The notes: generated by a model not told the origin, from the sequence alone. A stretch of DNA of 48,733 nt from Pseudomonadota bacterium (GCA_021324135.1 JAJPJO010000167.1:1-48733); one strand, 5' to 3'; shown: positions 24,801-33,558, counted from the stretch's first letter. Program-made: numbers and translations.

Positions 24801-27448
24801 TATGGTGCCGATTTAGTGCTCTCCTGCGCTTCACCGGACAATGATGTGAGCCGCAAGCGCAATTCCTCAGGAATCACCTCAGACAGGTCTTGAGTCAATT
24901 GCAAGCTTTCATTGCTGCGCTCGGCCTCCCAGAAATTCCTGGCTGAGGCTTCGGACGGCTGCGCCTCGACGGGCGGCACAGGCTCCGCCGCCGGCTGTTC
25001 CTGCGGCTCTGCTGTGATGGTCGATTCATCTTCATCGAATAACGATCTGGCATTGAATTCGGCTTGTTTTTGCACGGGCTCTTCCAGATTCTGCAGCTGT
25101 GGATGCGCCTCGGGCGTTTCAGCATGCGTTTCATTTGCGGACGCCAGTTGGGTCCAGGGAGCAGGAGCCGCGTCGCTGTCGCTTGCAGGAGCAGCTGGTG
25201 CTTCGCTCTCCGGTGTCACCGCTGGCGGTGCTTCCTCCTCGGTCGGCTCGGCCGTCGCCGGTGAATCGATCGGGGTGAAGCCCACTTCCTGAACGGCTGC
25301 TGCCGTCTCTGGCTGCGGAGCGATTTCCTCCGCGTTTGCTTCAATCTCTAGTGGTGCAGGCGACTCGGCTGCCTCATCGGGTGCCACTGCAGATGGTGCG
25401 GTAGGCGGCGGTTCGGAGGCCGGAGCCGGCGGCATGGCCCATTCCGATGTGCCCGCCTGAGATGAGCTCGCAGGAGGCATGTCGGGAAGTTTGCCAATAT
25501 CTTGCATCGAAAATACGGCACTATCGGCGGTGAGCATATCTTTCAGGTTCGTGGGCTTGCCGCCTTTAGAGCTGCCGTCAGCAGGGGCTGGACCGGCGCC
25601 TGGTCCCTGCCAGGGAGAATCCGGACCTTGCCACGGCGATGGGCTCGTGTCAGTCTCTGCAGCTGCTGCTTGAGGCGAGAGACGCTCGAAGAGGCTGGAG
25701 GAATTCTCATCCTTAGCCTCCGGCTGAGTCTCGGCGCTTTCCTGACCGGCCTCGTCTTTCTCCGCCGCCGGTTCTGCCTTTGCCGACTCGCTCAGGGCAG
25801 CCCAGTCGGTTGAAGGCGGCGCCGAGGCCCCGCGCATTCTTCTGCCGGGTCTTACTTTCGGCTCCCAATCGGTCGAATGTGGAGTAGGCGATCCAGAATT
25901 GGGAATCGCCTCCGGATTGGTTTCCAAAGATCCGCGCGCGCCTGTGCCATCAAATATGGCGTCATTAAAATTGGCTTCCTCTTCTTTGTGCTCGACGTCC
26001 GCCGCCTCACTGGATGGTTCTGGAAATTCTTCCTTATCTTCCTTATCTGCCTGGTAAGCGGGTTCTGCATAAGCGGCCTCACCAGCCTCGCCCATCTCAA
26101 GATCGGATTTGAATTGAGCGGTGAAATCAGCCGGGGCGGCCGGCGCTACCGGCGCCGGTGCTGCAGAGGCCGTTGCCGGCTCTTCGGCGTTGAATTGCAC
26201 CGCCGGCAGCGAGTCGTATGAAAGCTCCGCCTCGAGCTTGTCCAATCCCTCAGGCAGGCGGGCCGCCGATTGTTGCAAGCGCAAAGCCGTAGCGTTCATC
26301 TCGTCGAGATCGTGAGTGGTGAGATACCAGGCGGGCAATGACGGCAGACTGGGCTGGCCGTTGTCCGAGGTGAGCTGCTGACCCACGGTTATGATCGGAT
26401 GCTCGCCGGTCAGAATTGGAGGCATATCCGGGGACATTTCGATTGGCGGCTGCTCGAGCGATTTGAAACTGCTGATTAGCTCAGGCTGCTCGTCCAGTGC
26501 CCGGAATTGTTCTTCCAGGGCTGAGAAATCATCGGGCACTTTGCTGAGATCAAGGGCCGGCGTGCTGGCCGGTGTATGAATCCAGTTGGAAGGAATTTCC
26601 TGCGCCGAAGGAGCTAGGCTCGGGGCGGCAGCGCCTGACGAGGGGCTTGCCGCTGCCTCTGACTGAGGTGACAGAGGCTTGTAGAGAACAGCGCTATCCG
26701 TGTCAGAAATAGATGGCGCCGAGGGCGTCGGCGACTGCTGCTCGGTAGGACTGCTGCCTTCAGGACCAAGCTTATCAGTTGCCAGGATGGGAATGAAACA
26801 TGATTTGATCAAGCTCTGCAGCTTGTTTTCTTGCAAGCTGTCCGGAGCGAAGATCATATTGCAAATAGAGCCCAGCTCCAGCACTTGCTTACCGGCGATG
26901 GCACCGACGTCGGCACCGAGGAAAGCGATCAGAGCTTTAGCCGGTTCCTCAGGACCGGAGCCATCTTGAGCCATGCGCCGCGTTCCTTTGCTATAAATCG
27001 AACTGAGCTCGCGCAAGCCCTTCAGTTTTTCACCATCCAGAGGTTGCCTGGTTTTGGCCGCCAGGTAGTGGAAGTCGACGCCATCAAGAATAGACCGCTG
27101 ACCGCGCTCGAAGAAGAGCGCATCGAGAAAGCGCAGCTCATAGGCACTTGGCCCGATTGCCAGCACCCAGGGCTTGCCTTCGACCCGGTCGACCACTACG
27201 CACAAATCTTTGACGCGAAAAGAATCTTGCGGAGTGCTTTGCTCGGCAGCTTGAGCGCGTGCAAAGCTCGACATGCCAGGTGGTCTTTTGGCGGGCTCGA
27301 GCAGGAATATCAAAATGCCCGGATCAAACAAGCCGCTTTCTTCTTTCGACCAATCCTTCGGCTGTAGTGGATCGTTGCGATTGTAAGACCGGACATAGGG
27401 CTTTATGTCCTGCATCCTGATTTGACTTTGGCGAAGCATTGAGTGCAT
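21860..27448 (-). CDS. Giant protein: N-terminal domain, long Ala/Pro/Glu-rich disordered region, C-terminal coiled coil
   Basis: 1862 residues. Residues 1-~235 look globular (MQDIKPYVRSYNRND, FDPGILIFLLEP, DLCVVVDRVEGKPWVLAIGP) and match no family I know. Residues ~235-1400 are a low-complexity Ala/Pro/Glu/Ser region, almost certainly disordered, with a VVEQP array. Residues ~1419-1862 are a long coiled coil (RLNQRLSEADKKLSNRCEQS, ELLKKVEEIISGLESVF). There is no signal peptide or TM helix, so it is probably cytoplasmic. AGGA lies 7 nt before the ATG. It is third in a same-strand run of three coiled-coil genes (30302 to 21860) separated by 43 and 66 bp. Likely a scaffold or filament-associated protein; there is no direct evidence of function. 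Confidence 0.85.
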   Translation of the reverse strand: MHSMLRQSQIRMQDIKPYVRSYNRNDPLQPKDWSKEESGLFDPGILIFLLEPAKRPPGMSSFARAQAAEQSTPQDSFRVKDLCVVVDRVEGKPWVLAIGPSAYELRFLDALFFERGQRSILDGVDFHYLAAKTRQPLDGEKLKGLRELSSIYSKGTRRMAQDGSGPEEPAKALIAFLGADVGAIAGKQVLELGSICNMIFAPDSLQENKLQSLIKSCFIPILATDKLGPEGSSPTEQQSPTPSAPSISDTDSAVLYKPLSPQSEAAASPSSGAAAPSLAPSAQEIPSNWIHTPASTPALDLSKVPDDFSALEEQFRALDEQPELISSFKSLEQPPIEMSPDMPPILTGEHPIITVGQQLTSDNGQPSLPSLPAWYLTTHDLDEMNATALRLQQSAARLPEGLDKLEAELSYDSLPAVQFNAEEPATASAAPAPVAPAAPADFTAQFKSDLEMGEAGEAAYAEPAYQADKEDKEEFPEPSSEAADVEHKEEEANFNDAIFDGTGARGSLETNPEAIPNSGSPTPHSTDWEPKVRPGRRMRGASAPPSTDWAALSESAKAEPAAEKDEAGQESAETQPEAKDENSSSLFERLSPQAAAAETDTSPSPWQGPDSPWQGPGAGPAPADGSSKGGKPTNLKDMLTADSAVFSMQDIGKLPDMPPASSSQAGTSEWAMPPAPASEPPPTAPSAVAPDEAAESPAPLEIEANAEEIAPQPETAAAVQEVGFTPIDSPATAEPTEEEAPPAVTPESEAPAAPASDSDAAPAPWTQLASANETHAETPEAHPQLQNLEEPVQKQAEFNARSLFDEDESTITAEPQEQPAAEPVPPVEAQPSEASARNFWEAERSNESLQLTQDLSEVIPEELRLRLTSLSGEAQESTKSAPYAAETDLPASPLQQAQWSEAAHLVPAAEPPVSFESSFDETPPASETAPQTIAEDAGASSAMQPPEQEIADTSAPSAAQSQEAPAQTPPASASPSGALPAPAALPAGRLRRSFKSFRPAAEPYPEDDTEKAAASSASPAAPETVAPAYTPEAANLIEAPPTQEPEAASQPPSINWAEPEIAEPQTDSQAAGSPSVTPPGEVAHAESASPVDNLYESPVPAPQAEPAPYLEAPSVAPPSVASDQPAVGFEALPATPSYAVSEPAASSSIGEAQAQEQSAIDSQPYQSAQTSPPLESGRFASPTIDLPKPTHERLFPQFPAPDEAEAQPQPASAAAAPEVEAVPLSQPSTPIMPAAQPVTEAVEPEASAQPVVAPPVIEPPVVEQPVVEQPVVEQPVVEQPVVEQPVQSFAEPAQALAVPSAEAAAPVEFSSLADQISQPSLSASTEPNRVEAEVKTAASEIESVPPPVMAAQGFESAAPEPALAPPQSTAIPAAEPVNYAISPEPAMGAESETGAHLAMAARPQPAVEPKLVISESTRFMARLNQRLSEADKKLSNRCEQSRERLIRELEALIEDAHKAQKQNEISISNRTAQLITHLENVSDEIKTRISTSAHENRSELVQVVAAAERSISQIYQEMSNELIGISKSFQSQLDSMSDRTKINLGQHSQKRVNELLKKVEEIISGLESVFDHHESTLDTRFERFRARLNEEIDAIISALDRNVSSMTAEIDGSWERASEKLNVSKVDFANSVDHLIHVSAAEIKQAHLDAYAGQVLPRLLENKDILRAMLADMKRNFEEQSERLMKEQMSTLSAEIAQLKQDLSKLARESMVSIESVGKGQQAGLEDLYKSTSNRLNEMIETVERKIKSTRQAALDNDEACSRISESLRVEEEPTFSKEKQQAVAALNESRTKADNALDSSINASCQRLEQMSEELQEDLAKQRAEWTSKVRHTADDSINKVKQAIQDALQSIETAKDRFME
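23592..23696. repeat. 15-bp coding tandem repeat (VVEQP array)
   Basis: Seven consecutive 15-bp units (plus strand ACAGGCTGTTCGACG), five nearly identical and two degenerate, within the disordered part of the giant protein. They encode VVEQP pentapeptides on the minus strand. Confidence 0.9.
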
Positions 27449-27514
27449 AGTTTTTTCCTGTTGCCTTCTCTCTTGTTGCTCGATTTAACCGGTTTACTCT
27501 TTGGTGCGAACGAA

Positions 27515-28852
27515 TTATTGATCTGCCCCTGCTGCAGCAGAGATATCACTGAGCGCCGCTTTTTTGTGAGTTTCAATAAGATCAAGCAAACGCTTGGTCT
27601 CGGTCTCGATCTCAGTTTGAGCGCTCTGACCATCCTCTTGAAGTTTATTGAGGCAGCGCGAATGCGCCATCTTGATCTCCTTCTCCACCTCATCAGCGAT
27701 TTTTTTGACGCTGTATTCGGCTTCGGTAGTCAGTTTTTCCAGATTTTTCTCAAACGCCATGCGCAGTTCGGCAAGCTCATCGCATATCTCTTTGATTGTC
27801 TCCATCTTGGTCGTCTCGAGATCGGATCGGGTCTGTTTCGAGCCTTTCACTTTCTCGTCAAGCGCTTGTATACACTCGGTATGCATGACGTCCGCCTTGC
27901 CGATAATGTCCTGGCAAGCGCTTTTCAGCGAGTCTTGGGCGGAGCTGGAGGCAGTAAGAAGACTGCTGCTGTAATCCTGGGTCTTTTGTTTCAGATTGAT
28001 GCTGGCGCCTTGATTGAAGTTGCTCAGATCCTTGGAGATCCTTTCCAGCTCTGCCTGAAGCTCTGCTTCCTGATCGTTGACTATTCGTCCGAAGAACTGA
28101 CTGATGTCGCCCTCGCCATCGGCTCCCACCTTTTCAATCTGGGCCAGAGCCTTTTCGATCGCCGCTCCCACATTGCCGCGCGCTTTGTGCGAATTGTCTT
28201 CGGCCGTCTTGTATTGTGACTGAAATTCCGACGAGAGCTTCTGCATGATTTGCGAGAAGTGCGATTCGATGGCGCTTGCCTTCTGCATGTAATTCTTGTA
28301 CAGCTGCGAGATGATCTGCTTTTCGCTGCCTTTCGATTCCCAGACATTTTGATCGAGCTTCTGCTGCAGACCGTTTGTAAGTGTGTTGCCATGCTGCCTG
28401 AGCGATTTGACGCGCTCGAAATTCTCACTGACCAGCACCGCTACCCGCTGCTCGAAATGTTTGTCGAATTCGGAGGTGACTTCCTTCTCTACATCGTGAA
28501 GCCGTTCGCCCATGCCGTTTTTGATCGAAGCGATTGACTCTTGAGTATGTTCGGAAAATCTCCTCAACTCGCTGACCAGCGATTCGGTGTGCTGTCTTGA
28601 TTTTTCCAATTCCTGCTCGATCAGCTTGCTGAGCCGCTTGATCGACTTGTCCATCGTGCCATGCAGTTCGCCTTCGATCTCTTGAGCCTTGCTCTCGATC
28701 ACGGCTGAATGATTGGTGCTGTTGTTCTTCTGCTGCGAGCCGTGCTTGTTGGCTTGCCCGGTCAACTTGGCGATGGCATCGCTCTCGATGTTGCCTAACG
28801 ACTCAGTGCCTGTGTCGTAGATGATCTGCAGTTTTTTGCCTGCCATTGTCAT
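27515..28852 (-). CDS. Coiled-coil protein, middle gene of the coiled-coil operon
   Basis: 445 residues from the ATG at 28852, which has GGAGA 8 nt upstream; a frame reaching back to 29185 exists but runs through the preceding gene and its N-terminus is Arg/Ser-rich noise. After a short beginning (MTMAGKKLQIIYDTGTESLG) almost the whole chain is charged heptad-like helix (IKRLSKLIEQELEKSRQHTE, DQEAELQAELERISKDLSNF, ELRMAFEKNLEKLTTEAEYS). No TM or signal peptide. It resembles the C-terminal coil of the giant protein and the whole of the 30302 gene product, so the three may co-assemble. Function unknown. Confidence 0.8.
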   Translation of the reverse strand: MTMAGKKLQIIYDTGTESLGNIESDAIAKLTGQANKHGSQQKNNSTNHSAVIESKAQEIEGELHGTMDKSIKRLSKLIEQELEKSRQHTESLVSELRRFSEHTQESIASIKNGMGERLHDVEKEVTSEFDKHFEQRVAVLVSENFERVKSLRQHGNTLTNGLQQKLDQNVWESKGSEKQIISQLYKNYMQKASAIESHFSQIMQKLSSEFQSQYKTAEDNSHKARGNVGAAIEKALAQIEKVGADGEGDISQFFGRIVNDQEAELQAELERISKDLSNFNQGASINLKQKTQDYSSSLLTASSSAQDSLKSACQDIIGKADVMHTECIQALDEKVKGSKQTRSDLETTKMETIKEICDELAELRMAFEKNLEKLTTEAEYSVKKIADEVEKEIKMAHSRCLNKLQEDGQSAQTEIETETKRLLDLIETHKKAALSDISAAAGADQ

Positions 28853-28895
28853 ATGCCGTTTCTCCTTCTCAGAAATAGCTGCATGAAAAAATGTA

Positions 28896-30302
28896 TTAGT
28901 CCGAATCGAGAGTGAGCATGGTCGAGAGGTAAGCGGATACCGACATGGATGCCACCCTGCCTCTCTCTTCAATTTCCGGAACCTGGACCGCGGCTTGCGA
29001 GAGTTCCTGCTTGAATAATTTTTCGATGCGATCGAGCTCACTGCGAATGATGCGCACTTGCTTCTCGAGCGATTCGACCGCCTGCAATCTGATGCTGTCG
29101 ACGCGCTCGTAAGAGCTGGAGCTGGCTCGGGCGAAGTCGCGCTCCAGTTGCTCGACCTGCCGTTTGTACGTTTTGACGACTTCATTGCCTCTCATCTGCA
29201 ATTGAGAGCGCAGTTTCTCTTTGGTCTCGTCGGTCGGTTGAGTGGCAGGATTGGCTCGGAAGCTTCGTTCTTCAGCGATGATCGCCTCGAGCTGATTGAA
29301 TATCTTGTTGATTTCCTCGGCATACTTCCGCTCCAGGCGCTTCAAGGAGCTGTAGTACATGCGATGAGTGCCGCTTATGCGGGCAAGCGCATCGCCGGCC
29401 ACTTGTTGAATCGAAGACTTCGCCTCATTGCTGTGATAGGTCAGCCGGCGTGAATGCAAGCTGAGCGCCTCTTCGCGCGAGCTCTCCAGATCCTCCTGGA
29501 AGCCGCGTTTCATGTTGTCCATGCTTGATTGCCACTGATTGACTTGATTGGCGAGAAGCTGCTCGTTCTCATGCTCGCAGCGCGTCAGAGCCGCCAGACC
29601 GTCAGTGGTGGCTTGATCGGCTGCCGCGGTTGTCGACTCGAGCATGGCATCAAGTTGGGAAAGCACCTGAGCGATCTTCTGATCGAAACCCTCTTCATAG
29701 TGTGAGAGCCGAACCTCTATCTCGCCTCTGGTGTCCTTAACGACATCATCGACCTGCTGCTCGAGTTTCTTTGATTTATTTTGCAGCTGCGTCTCGAATT
29801 TGCTTTTTTCCGTCGTCACGCGTTCCTTCGAGCTATCGGCCACTTCATTGAGGGCATCGGTGTTTTTCTCGGCATGAGCGGTAAAGCGCTTAGCCGGCGA
29901 TTCCGACAGTTGCGAAAGGCTCTTGAGAGTGTCGGCCAATTTCGCCTGCAGCTCCTGCTTCGTCTTATCAACCTGGAGGTAAATCTTCTCGCGCGCTTCC
30001 TGCGAACTCTTGACCATCTTCTCGATTTCGGTGCGCTCAAATTCAGCCAGCTTCTCGTTGAGATCGTCCTTTCTGGCGTTCAGTTCCTCGACATTGTTGG
30101 ACACGGTCGTCTCAGCCTGCTCGGCGATTTTCTTCAGTTGTTGAGCCAGCGATCGCTCGAGCTCTTCGCTGTAGCGTGTCAGTTGTTCAATTGAGCTGTT
30201 TACGATGCGCTCCAGGTCTACTCCCGCCTTTTCAACGGCTTCCTGCCACAAATCGAGCGCCGAATTGAGATTTTGTTCTTTATTTTCGCCTGGTTCTGGC
30301 AT
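28896..30302 (-). CDS. Coiled-coil protein, first gene of the coiled-coil operon
   Basis: 468 residues. From about residue 15 to 440 it is nearly uninterrupted heptad-like helix (IVNSSIEQLTRYSEELERSL, ELNARKDDLNEKLAEFERTE, RKYAEEINKIFNQLEAIIAE) with few Pro except one break near 350 (RANPATQPTDE). It ends with a short hydrophobic patch, SVSAYLSTMLTLDSD. No signal peptide or TM is visible. It is first of the three-gene run and lies behind a 324-bp leader with several strong hairpins. Likely an extended dimeric rod; cell-shape, chromosome or envelope scaffolding are all possible and unproven. Confidence 0.8.
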   Translation of the reverse strand: MPEPGENKEQNLNSALDLWQEAVEKAGVDLERIVNSSIEQLTRYSEELERSLAQQLKKIAEQAETTVSNNVEELNARKDDLNEKLAEFERTEIEKMVKSSQEAREKIYLQVDKTKQELQAKLADTLKSLSQLSESPAKRFTAHAEKNTDALNEVADSSKERVTTEKSKFETQLQNKSKKLEQQVDDVVKDTRGEIEVRLSHYEEGFDQKIAQVLSQLDAMLESTTAAADQATTDGLAALTRCEHENEQLLANQVNQWQSSMDNMKRGFQEDLESSREEALSLHSRRLTYHSNEAKSSIQQVAGDALARISGTHRMYYSSLKRLERKYAEEINKIFNQLEAIIAEERSFRANPATQPTDETKEKLRSQLQMRGNEVVKTYKRQVEQLERDFARASSSSYERVDSIRLQAVESLEKQVRIIRSELDRIEKLFKQELSQAAVQVPEIEERGRVASMSVSAYLSTMLTLDSD

Positions 30303-30626
30303 GTCGACTCCCCATTCTTTGAATCACCCTCAGCGCCTCCGGGCTCGCCTGAGGGTTTGCCGCATTGCACATCGAGCCTCTGAGCCTTGAGCAGGCTCGG
30401 CAGTCTCCGGCGTTTTCACCCGCCCATCGCAGCCACCGACCTTTCAGCCCTGACGTCGTAGCCTGGCTCGAAGCTTGGCTACTACGCTAATATCCCCCGA
30501 GCAGGGATATTTTCTTACTTTGTAATTTACCCAATGCATCAGATCATATGAGCGCTGACTGATAATCAGGTTAATTCTCGCAGAGGCAAAGCGGTTGAGC
30601 CCATTAAAACCGGCCATCTGCTTCCC
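30303..30626 (-). promoter_or_regulatory. Hairpin-rich region between lpdA and the coiled-coil operon
   Basis: 324 bp without a gene, downstream of lpdA and upstream of the coiled-coil genes. Perfect stems: 30327-30333 with 30349-30355 (CCCTCAG), 30373-30379 with 30393-30399 (CGAGCCT), 30458-30463 with 30477-30482 (GTAGCC) and 30489-30496 with 30504-30511 (AATATCCC). The last is followed on the plus strand by TTCTT, but no plus-strand gene precedes it. One stem may end the lpdA transcript; the others would lie in the 5' leader of the next gene. Confidence 0.55.
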
Positions 30627-32090
30627 TTAACGGCTTGTAGCCTGCTTCTCCAGCTCCTGTCCTTTCTGGCGCTCGATCCTGGCCAGTGCCGCCAGTGAGG
30701 CCTCATTTATGGTTTCAGAAAGAGTCGGATGGGGATGAATGCTGACCGCCAGATCTTCCAGCACGGCGCCCATCTCCATGGCCAGGACCGCCTCGGCAAT
30801 CAAATCACCCGCCCTCGCTCCGACGATTCCCACACCAAGCACGCGGGTTGTTTCGGGGCAGTACAGGACTTTGGTCATGCCGGCAGGATCATTGATGGTC
30901 ATCGCTCTTCCGGAGGCTGACCAGGGGAACTTGGCCGAGCCGACCTTTATGCCCTGTTCTTTGGCCTCGATGTCGGTAAGCCCGCACCAGGCAATTTCCG
31001 GTTCGGTGAAGACCACGGCAGGAACAGCACGATTGTCATAAACAGAAGGCTTGCCCGCGATTGCCTCGGCGGCGACATACGCCTGCCTGATGGCGCGGTG
31101 AGCCAGCATCGGCTGCCCGGATATATCGCCGATGGCGAATATGCGTTTGTCGGTTGTGCGCAAGCTCTCATCTACTTTGATGAAACCTTGCTTGTCGACT
31201 TCAACCTCGGTGTTTTCCAGACCTAAATCTTCACTGTTGGGACGGCGGCCGACGGCGATGAGCACTTTGTCGAATTCGAGTCGCTCCGGTGCATCTTTGC
31301 CTTGCATGTGGACGAGCACTTTTCCTTTCTGCACTTCAATGGTATTAACCGTGGTGCTGAGCAGGATCTGTTTGAACTCTTCTGAAAGCCTCGTGGCCAG
31401 TGGGCGGACCAGATCTCGATCGACTCCGGGAAGTAAGCCGTCCGTCATCTCGACTACGCTCACCTCGCTGCCCAGAGCGGCATAAACCGTGCCCATCTCC
31501 AGACCGATGTAACCGCCGCCCAGCACCAGGAGCTGTTTGGGAACATCGCTCAATTTCAGGGCGCTTGTCGAATCGAGAATCAATGGGCTGTCCATGTCCT
31601 TTTCATTTTTGAACAGCTTGGGCAGGCGCGTCGGTCTCGATCCGGTGGCCAGGATGCAGTGCTTGAATTTTACGCGCACGGCACTCTCGCCTTCGCGATC
31701 CACGCGCAGGCTGCGTGAGTCTTGCAGGATGGCGCGACCGACCAGGCGCTCCACTTTTGCGCTTTTGAGCATGCCGCTGATGCCTTGAGCCAGTTTGTCC
31801 ACCACCGATTCTTTCCAGCCGCGCAATCGATCGACGTCGATTTTCGGACTGGCGAATTCGATGCCAATCTCGGCTGCATGGCGCGAAACGTTGATCACCT
31901 CGGCGGCATGCAAGAGCGCCTTCGACGGGATGCATCCCATGTGCAGGCAAACTCCGCCTGGTTTGGGCTGCATGTCGACGATCATGGTTTTAATGCCCAG
32001 CTCGGCTGCTCGCAGAGCGGCGGTGTAGCCACCGGGGCCGCCGCCCACGACGACCAGGTCGACCTGCTCAACCATTTCGCCTACGACCAT
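30627..32090 (-). CDS. lpdA: Dihydrolipoyl dehydrogenase (E3)
   Basis: 487 residues. FAD site VVVGGGPGGYTAAL at the N-terminus, redox-active disulfide in GGVCLHMGCIPS (Cys48 and Cys53), NAD site LLVLGGGYIGLEMG and the C-terminal His-Glu pair HPHPTLSETINEA. It reoxidises the dihydrolipoyl group of E2 with NAD. Start at 32090 supported by GGAGGG 6 nt upstream. It is last of the E1alpha-E1beta-E2-E3 operon, so it most likely serves pyruvate dehydrogenase, though E3 is often shared with 2-oxoglutarate dehydrogenase and the glycine cleavage system. Confidence 0.95.
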   Translation of the reverse strand: MVVGEMVEQVDLVVVGGGPGGYTAALRAAELGIKTMIVDMQPKPGGVCLHMGCIPSKALLHAAEVINVSRHAAEIGIEFASPKIDVDRLRGWKESVVDKLAQGISGMLKSAKVERLVGRAILQDSRSLRVDREGESAVRVKFKHCILATGSRPTRLPKLFKNEKDMDSPLILDSTSALKLSDVPKQLLVLGGGYIGLEMGTVYAALGSEVSVVEMTDGLLPGVDRDLVRPLATRLSEEFKQILLSTTVNTIEVQKGKVLVHMQGKDAPERLEFDKVLIAVGRRPNSEDLGLENTEVEVDKQGFIKVDESLRTTDKRIFAIGDISGQPMLAHRAIRQAYVAAEAIAGKPSVYDNRAVPAVVFTEPEIAWCGLTDIEAKEQGIKVGSAKFPWSASGRAMTINDPAGMTKVLYCPETTRVLGVGIVGARAGDLIAEAVLAMEMGAVLEDLAVSIHPHPTLSETINEASLAALARIERQKGQELEKQATSR

Positions 32091-32130
32091 TTGATTCCCT
32101 CCATCTTATAAGTTTGCTCCGGCCATCGCC

Positions 32131-33558
32131 CTAGTCGACGATTAAACGCAGCGGATTTTCCAGAAGATCGATTATATGCCTGAGGAAATAAGCAGCCTCG
32201 GCTCCGTCGGCCAGCCGATGATCGAATGATAGAGCCAGGGGCAGAACCACCGCCGGCTCGATCTTGCCGTCGCGCACGATCGGCTTTTCAGCGGCGCGTG
32301 CCATGCCTAAAATGGCTGCCTCCGGGTAGTTTACCATCGGCACCATACTGGTACCACCGATGGCACCAATATTGGTGATCGTGAAAGTGCTGCCTTGCAG
32401 GCGATCCAACTCAATTTTGCCGGCTCTGGTCTTCTCGGCGATCTCTTTCAGCTCATTGGCGATCTCGACCAGCGACTTTTGATCGGCGTTGCGAATCACC
32501 GGAACGATCAATCCCCGCTCGGTCGCTACGGCGATGCCGAGGTTGAAGTAATGCTTGAAGATGATTTCACCGGTGCCTTCATCCAGGCTGGAGTTGAACT
32601 GCAAGTATTTCTTCAAGGCGCTGACCACCGCTTTGATGGTGAAGACGCTCAAAGTTATGCGGGGTCCCGGCTGGCTCTTGCTCTTCTCTTCGTTTTTGGC
32701 GATCAGGCGGGCCAGTTCGGTAACATCCGCCTCGTCGAACTGGGTAACATGCGGGATGTGACTCCAGGACAGGGCCATGTTCTGAGCGATCTTGCGCCTG
32801 ATCGAACGCAGGGGCACGCGCTCGATTTTGCCGAAGCGCTCAAAATCGGGCAGCTCGACAGCCTGCGCCGTCAGCGGCGTGGTATCGAGTTTAGTGCCGC
32901 CTTCGCCTTTGCCGCCGTACTTGTCGTGCAAGGAAAGCGGCTGCTCGGCGGTTGTCGTGCTGGAATTGCCCTTGGCGCCACTGATTCTATTTTCGAGCGT
33001 GCCGGCGGCATAGGCTCGCACATCCTCCTTAAGCACCCGCCCGCCCGAACCGGATCCGGCCACCGAGTACAGATCGACGCCCAGCTCTCGAGCGAGGCGG
33101 CGAACCGCCGGCGCTGCCGGCACCGGTTTGCCCGGATCGTGTTGCGGTTTGCCATTGCCGCCCGTGCGCAGAGCGTGGCCTGGTCCATGAGCTTCTACGC
33201 GCTCTACCTCCATAACCGCCTTTTCAGTCTTGCCTGTCGACTTGCCGCCGACCTCGGCTGCCGCCTTAGCGCCGGCCTGCTTCTTCTCGCTGCCGGCTGC
33301 GGGCTTTTTGACTTCGCCTGATAGATTGAAGGCGATCAAGGTCATGCCGACTTTTACGGTTTCGCCCTCGCTGACGAATATCCTGCTCACCGTGCCGCTG
33401 TAGGGAGAGGGAATCTCGACCATGGCTTTGTCGGTTTCCACCTCGAAGAGCGTATCGTCTTCCTTAACCTGGTCGCCTTCCTTGACTTTTATGCTGACGA
33501 TCTCGGCTTCATGAATGCCTTCACCCAGGTCGGGTAGCTTGAACTCAACTGTCGTCAT
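32131..33558 (-). CDS. pdhC: Dihydrolipoamide acetyltransferase (E2 of the 2-oxo-acid dehydrogenase complex)
   Basis: 475 residues from the ATG at 33558; a longer frame begins at 33609 but a GGAGA ribosome site and the conserved start of the lipoyl domain (MTTVEFKLPDLGEGIHEAEI) favour this one. Single lipoyl domain with the modified Lys at ~44 (ETDKAMVE), a Lys/Ala/Pro-rich linker, an E1/E3-binding domain (AVRRLARELGVDLYSVAGSG) and the catalytic domain ending in SFDHRLADG with the active His. It transfers acetyl groups to CoA. Neighbours E1alpha, E1beta and E3 complete the complex. The lipoyl group is presumably made by the LipA encoded 5' of the operon. Confidence 0.95.
   Translation of the reverse strand: MTTVEFKLPDLGEGIHEAEIVSIKVKEGDQVKEDDTLFEVETDKAMVEIPSPYSGTVSRIFVSEGETVKVGMTLIAFNLSGEVKKPAAGSEKKQAGAKAAAEVGGKSTGKTEKAVMEVERVEAHGPGHALRTGGNGKPQHDPGKPVPAAPAVRRLARELGVDLYSVAGSGSGGRVLKEDVRAYAAGTLENRISGAKGNSSTTTAEQPLSLHDKYGGKGEGGTKLDTTPLTAQAVELPDFERFGKIERVPLRSIRRKIAQNMALSWSHIPHVTQFDEADVTELARLIAKNEEKSKSQPGPRITLSVFTIKAVVSALKKYLQFNSSLDEGTGEIIFKHYFNLGIAVATERGLIVPVIRNADQKSLVEIANELKEIAEKTRAGKIELDRLQGSTFTITNIGAIGGTSMVPMVNYPEAAILGMARAAEKPIVRDGKIEPAVVLPLALSFDHRLADGAEAAYFLRHIIDLLENPLRLIVD

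Noticed and set aside
24088..24834. 248-codon open frame on the minus strand within the giant protein gene
   Set aside because: It is Arg/Leu/Pro-rich and an out-of-frame shadow caused by Ala/Pro-rich codon bias in the real gene.
27515..29185. Frame of 556 residues extending the middle coiled-coil gene upstream
   Set aside because: The extra 111 residues are Arg/Ser-rich, overlap the neighbouring coiled-coil gene, and lack a ribosome site; the ATG at 28852 has GGAGA.
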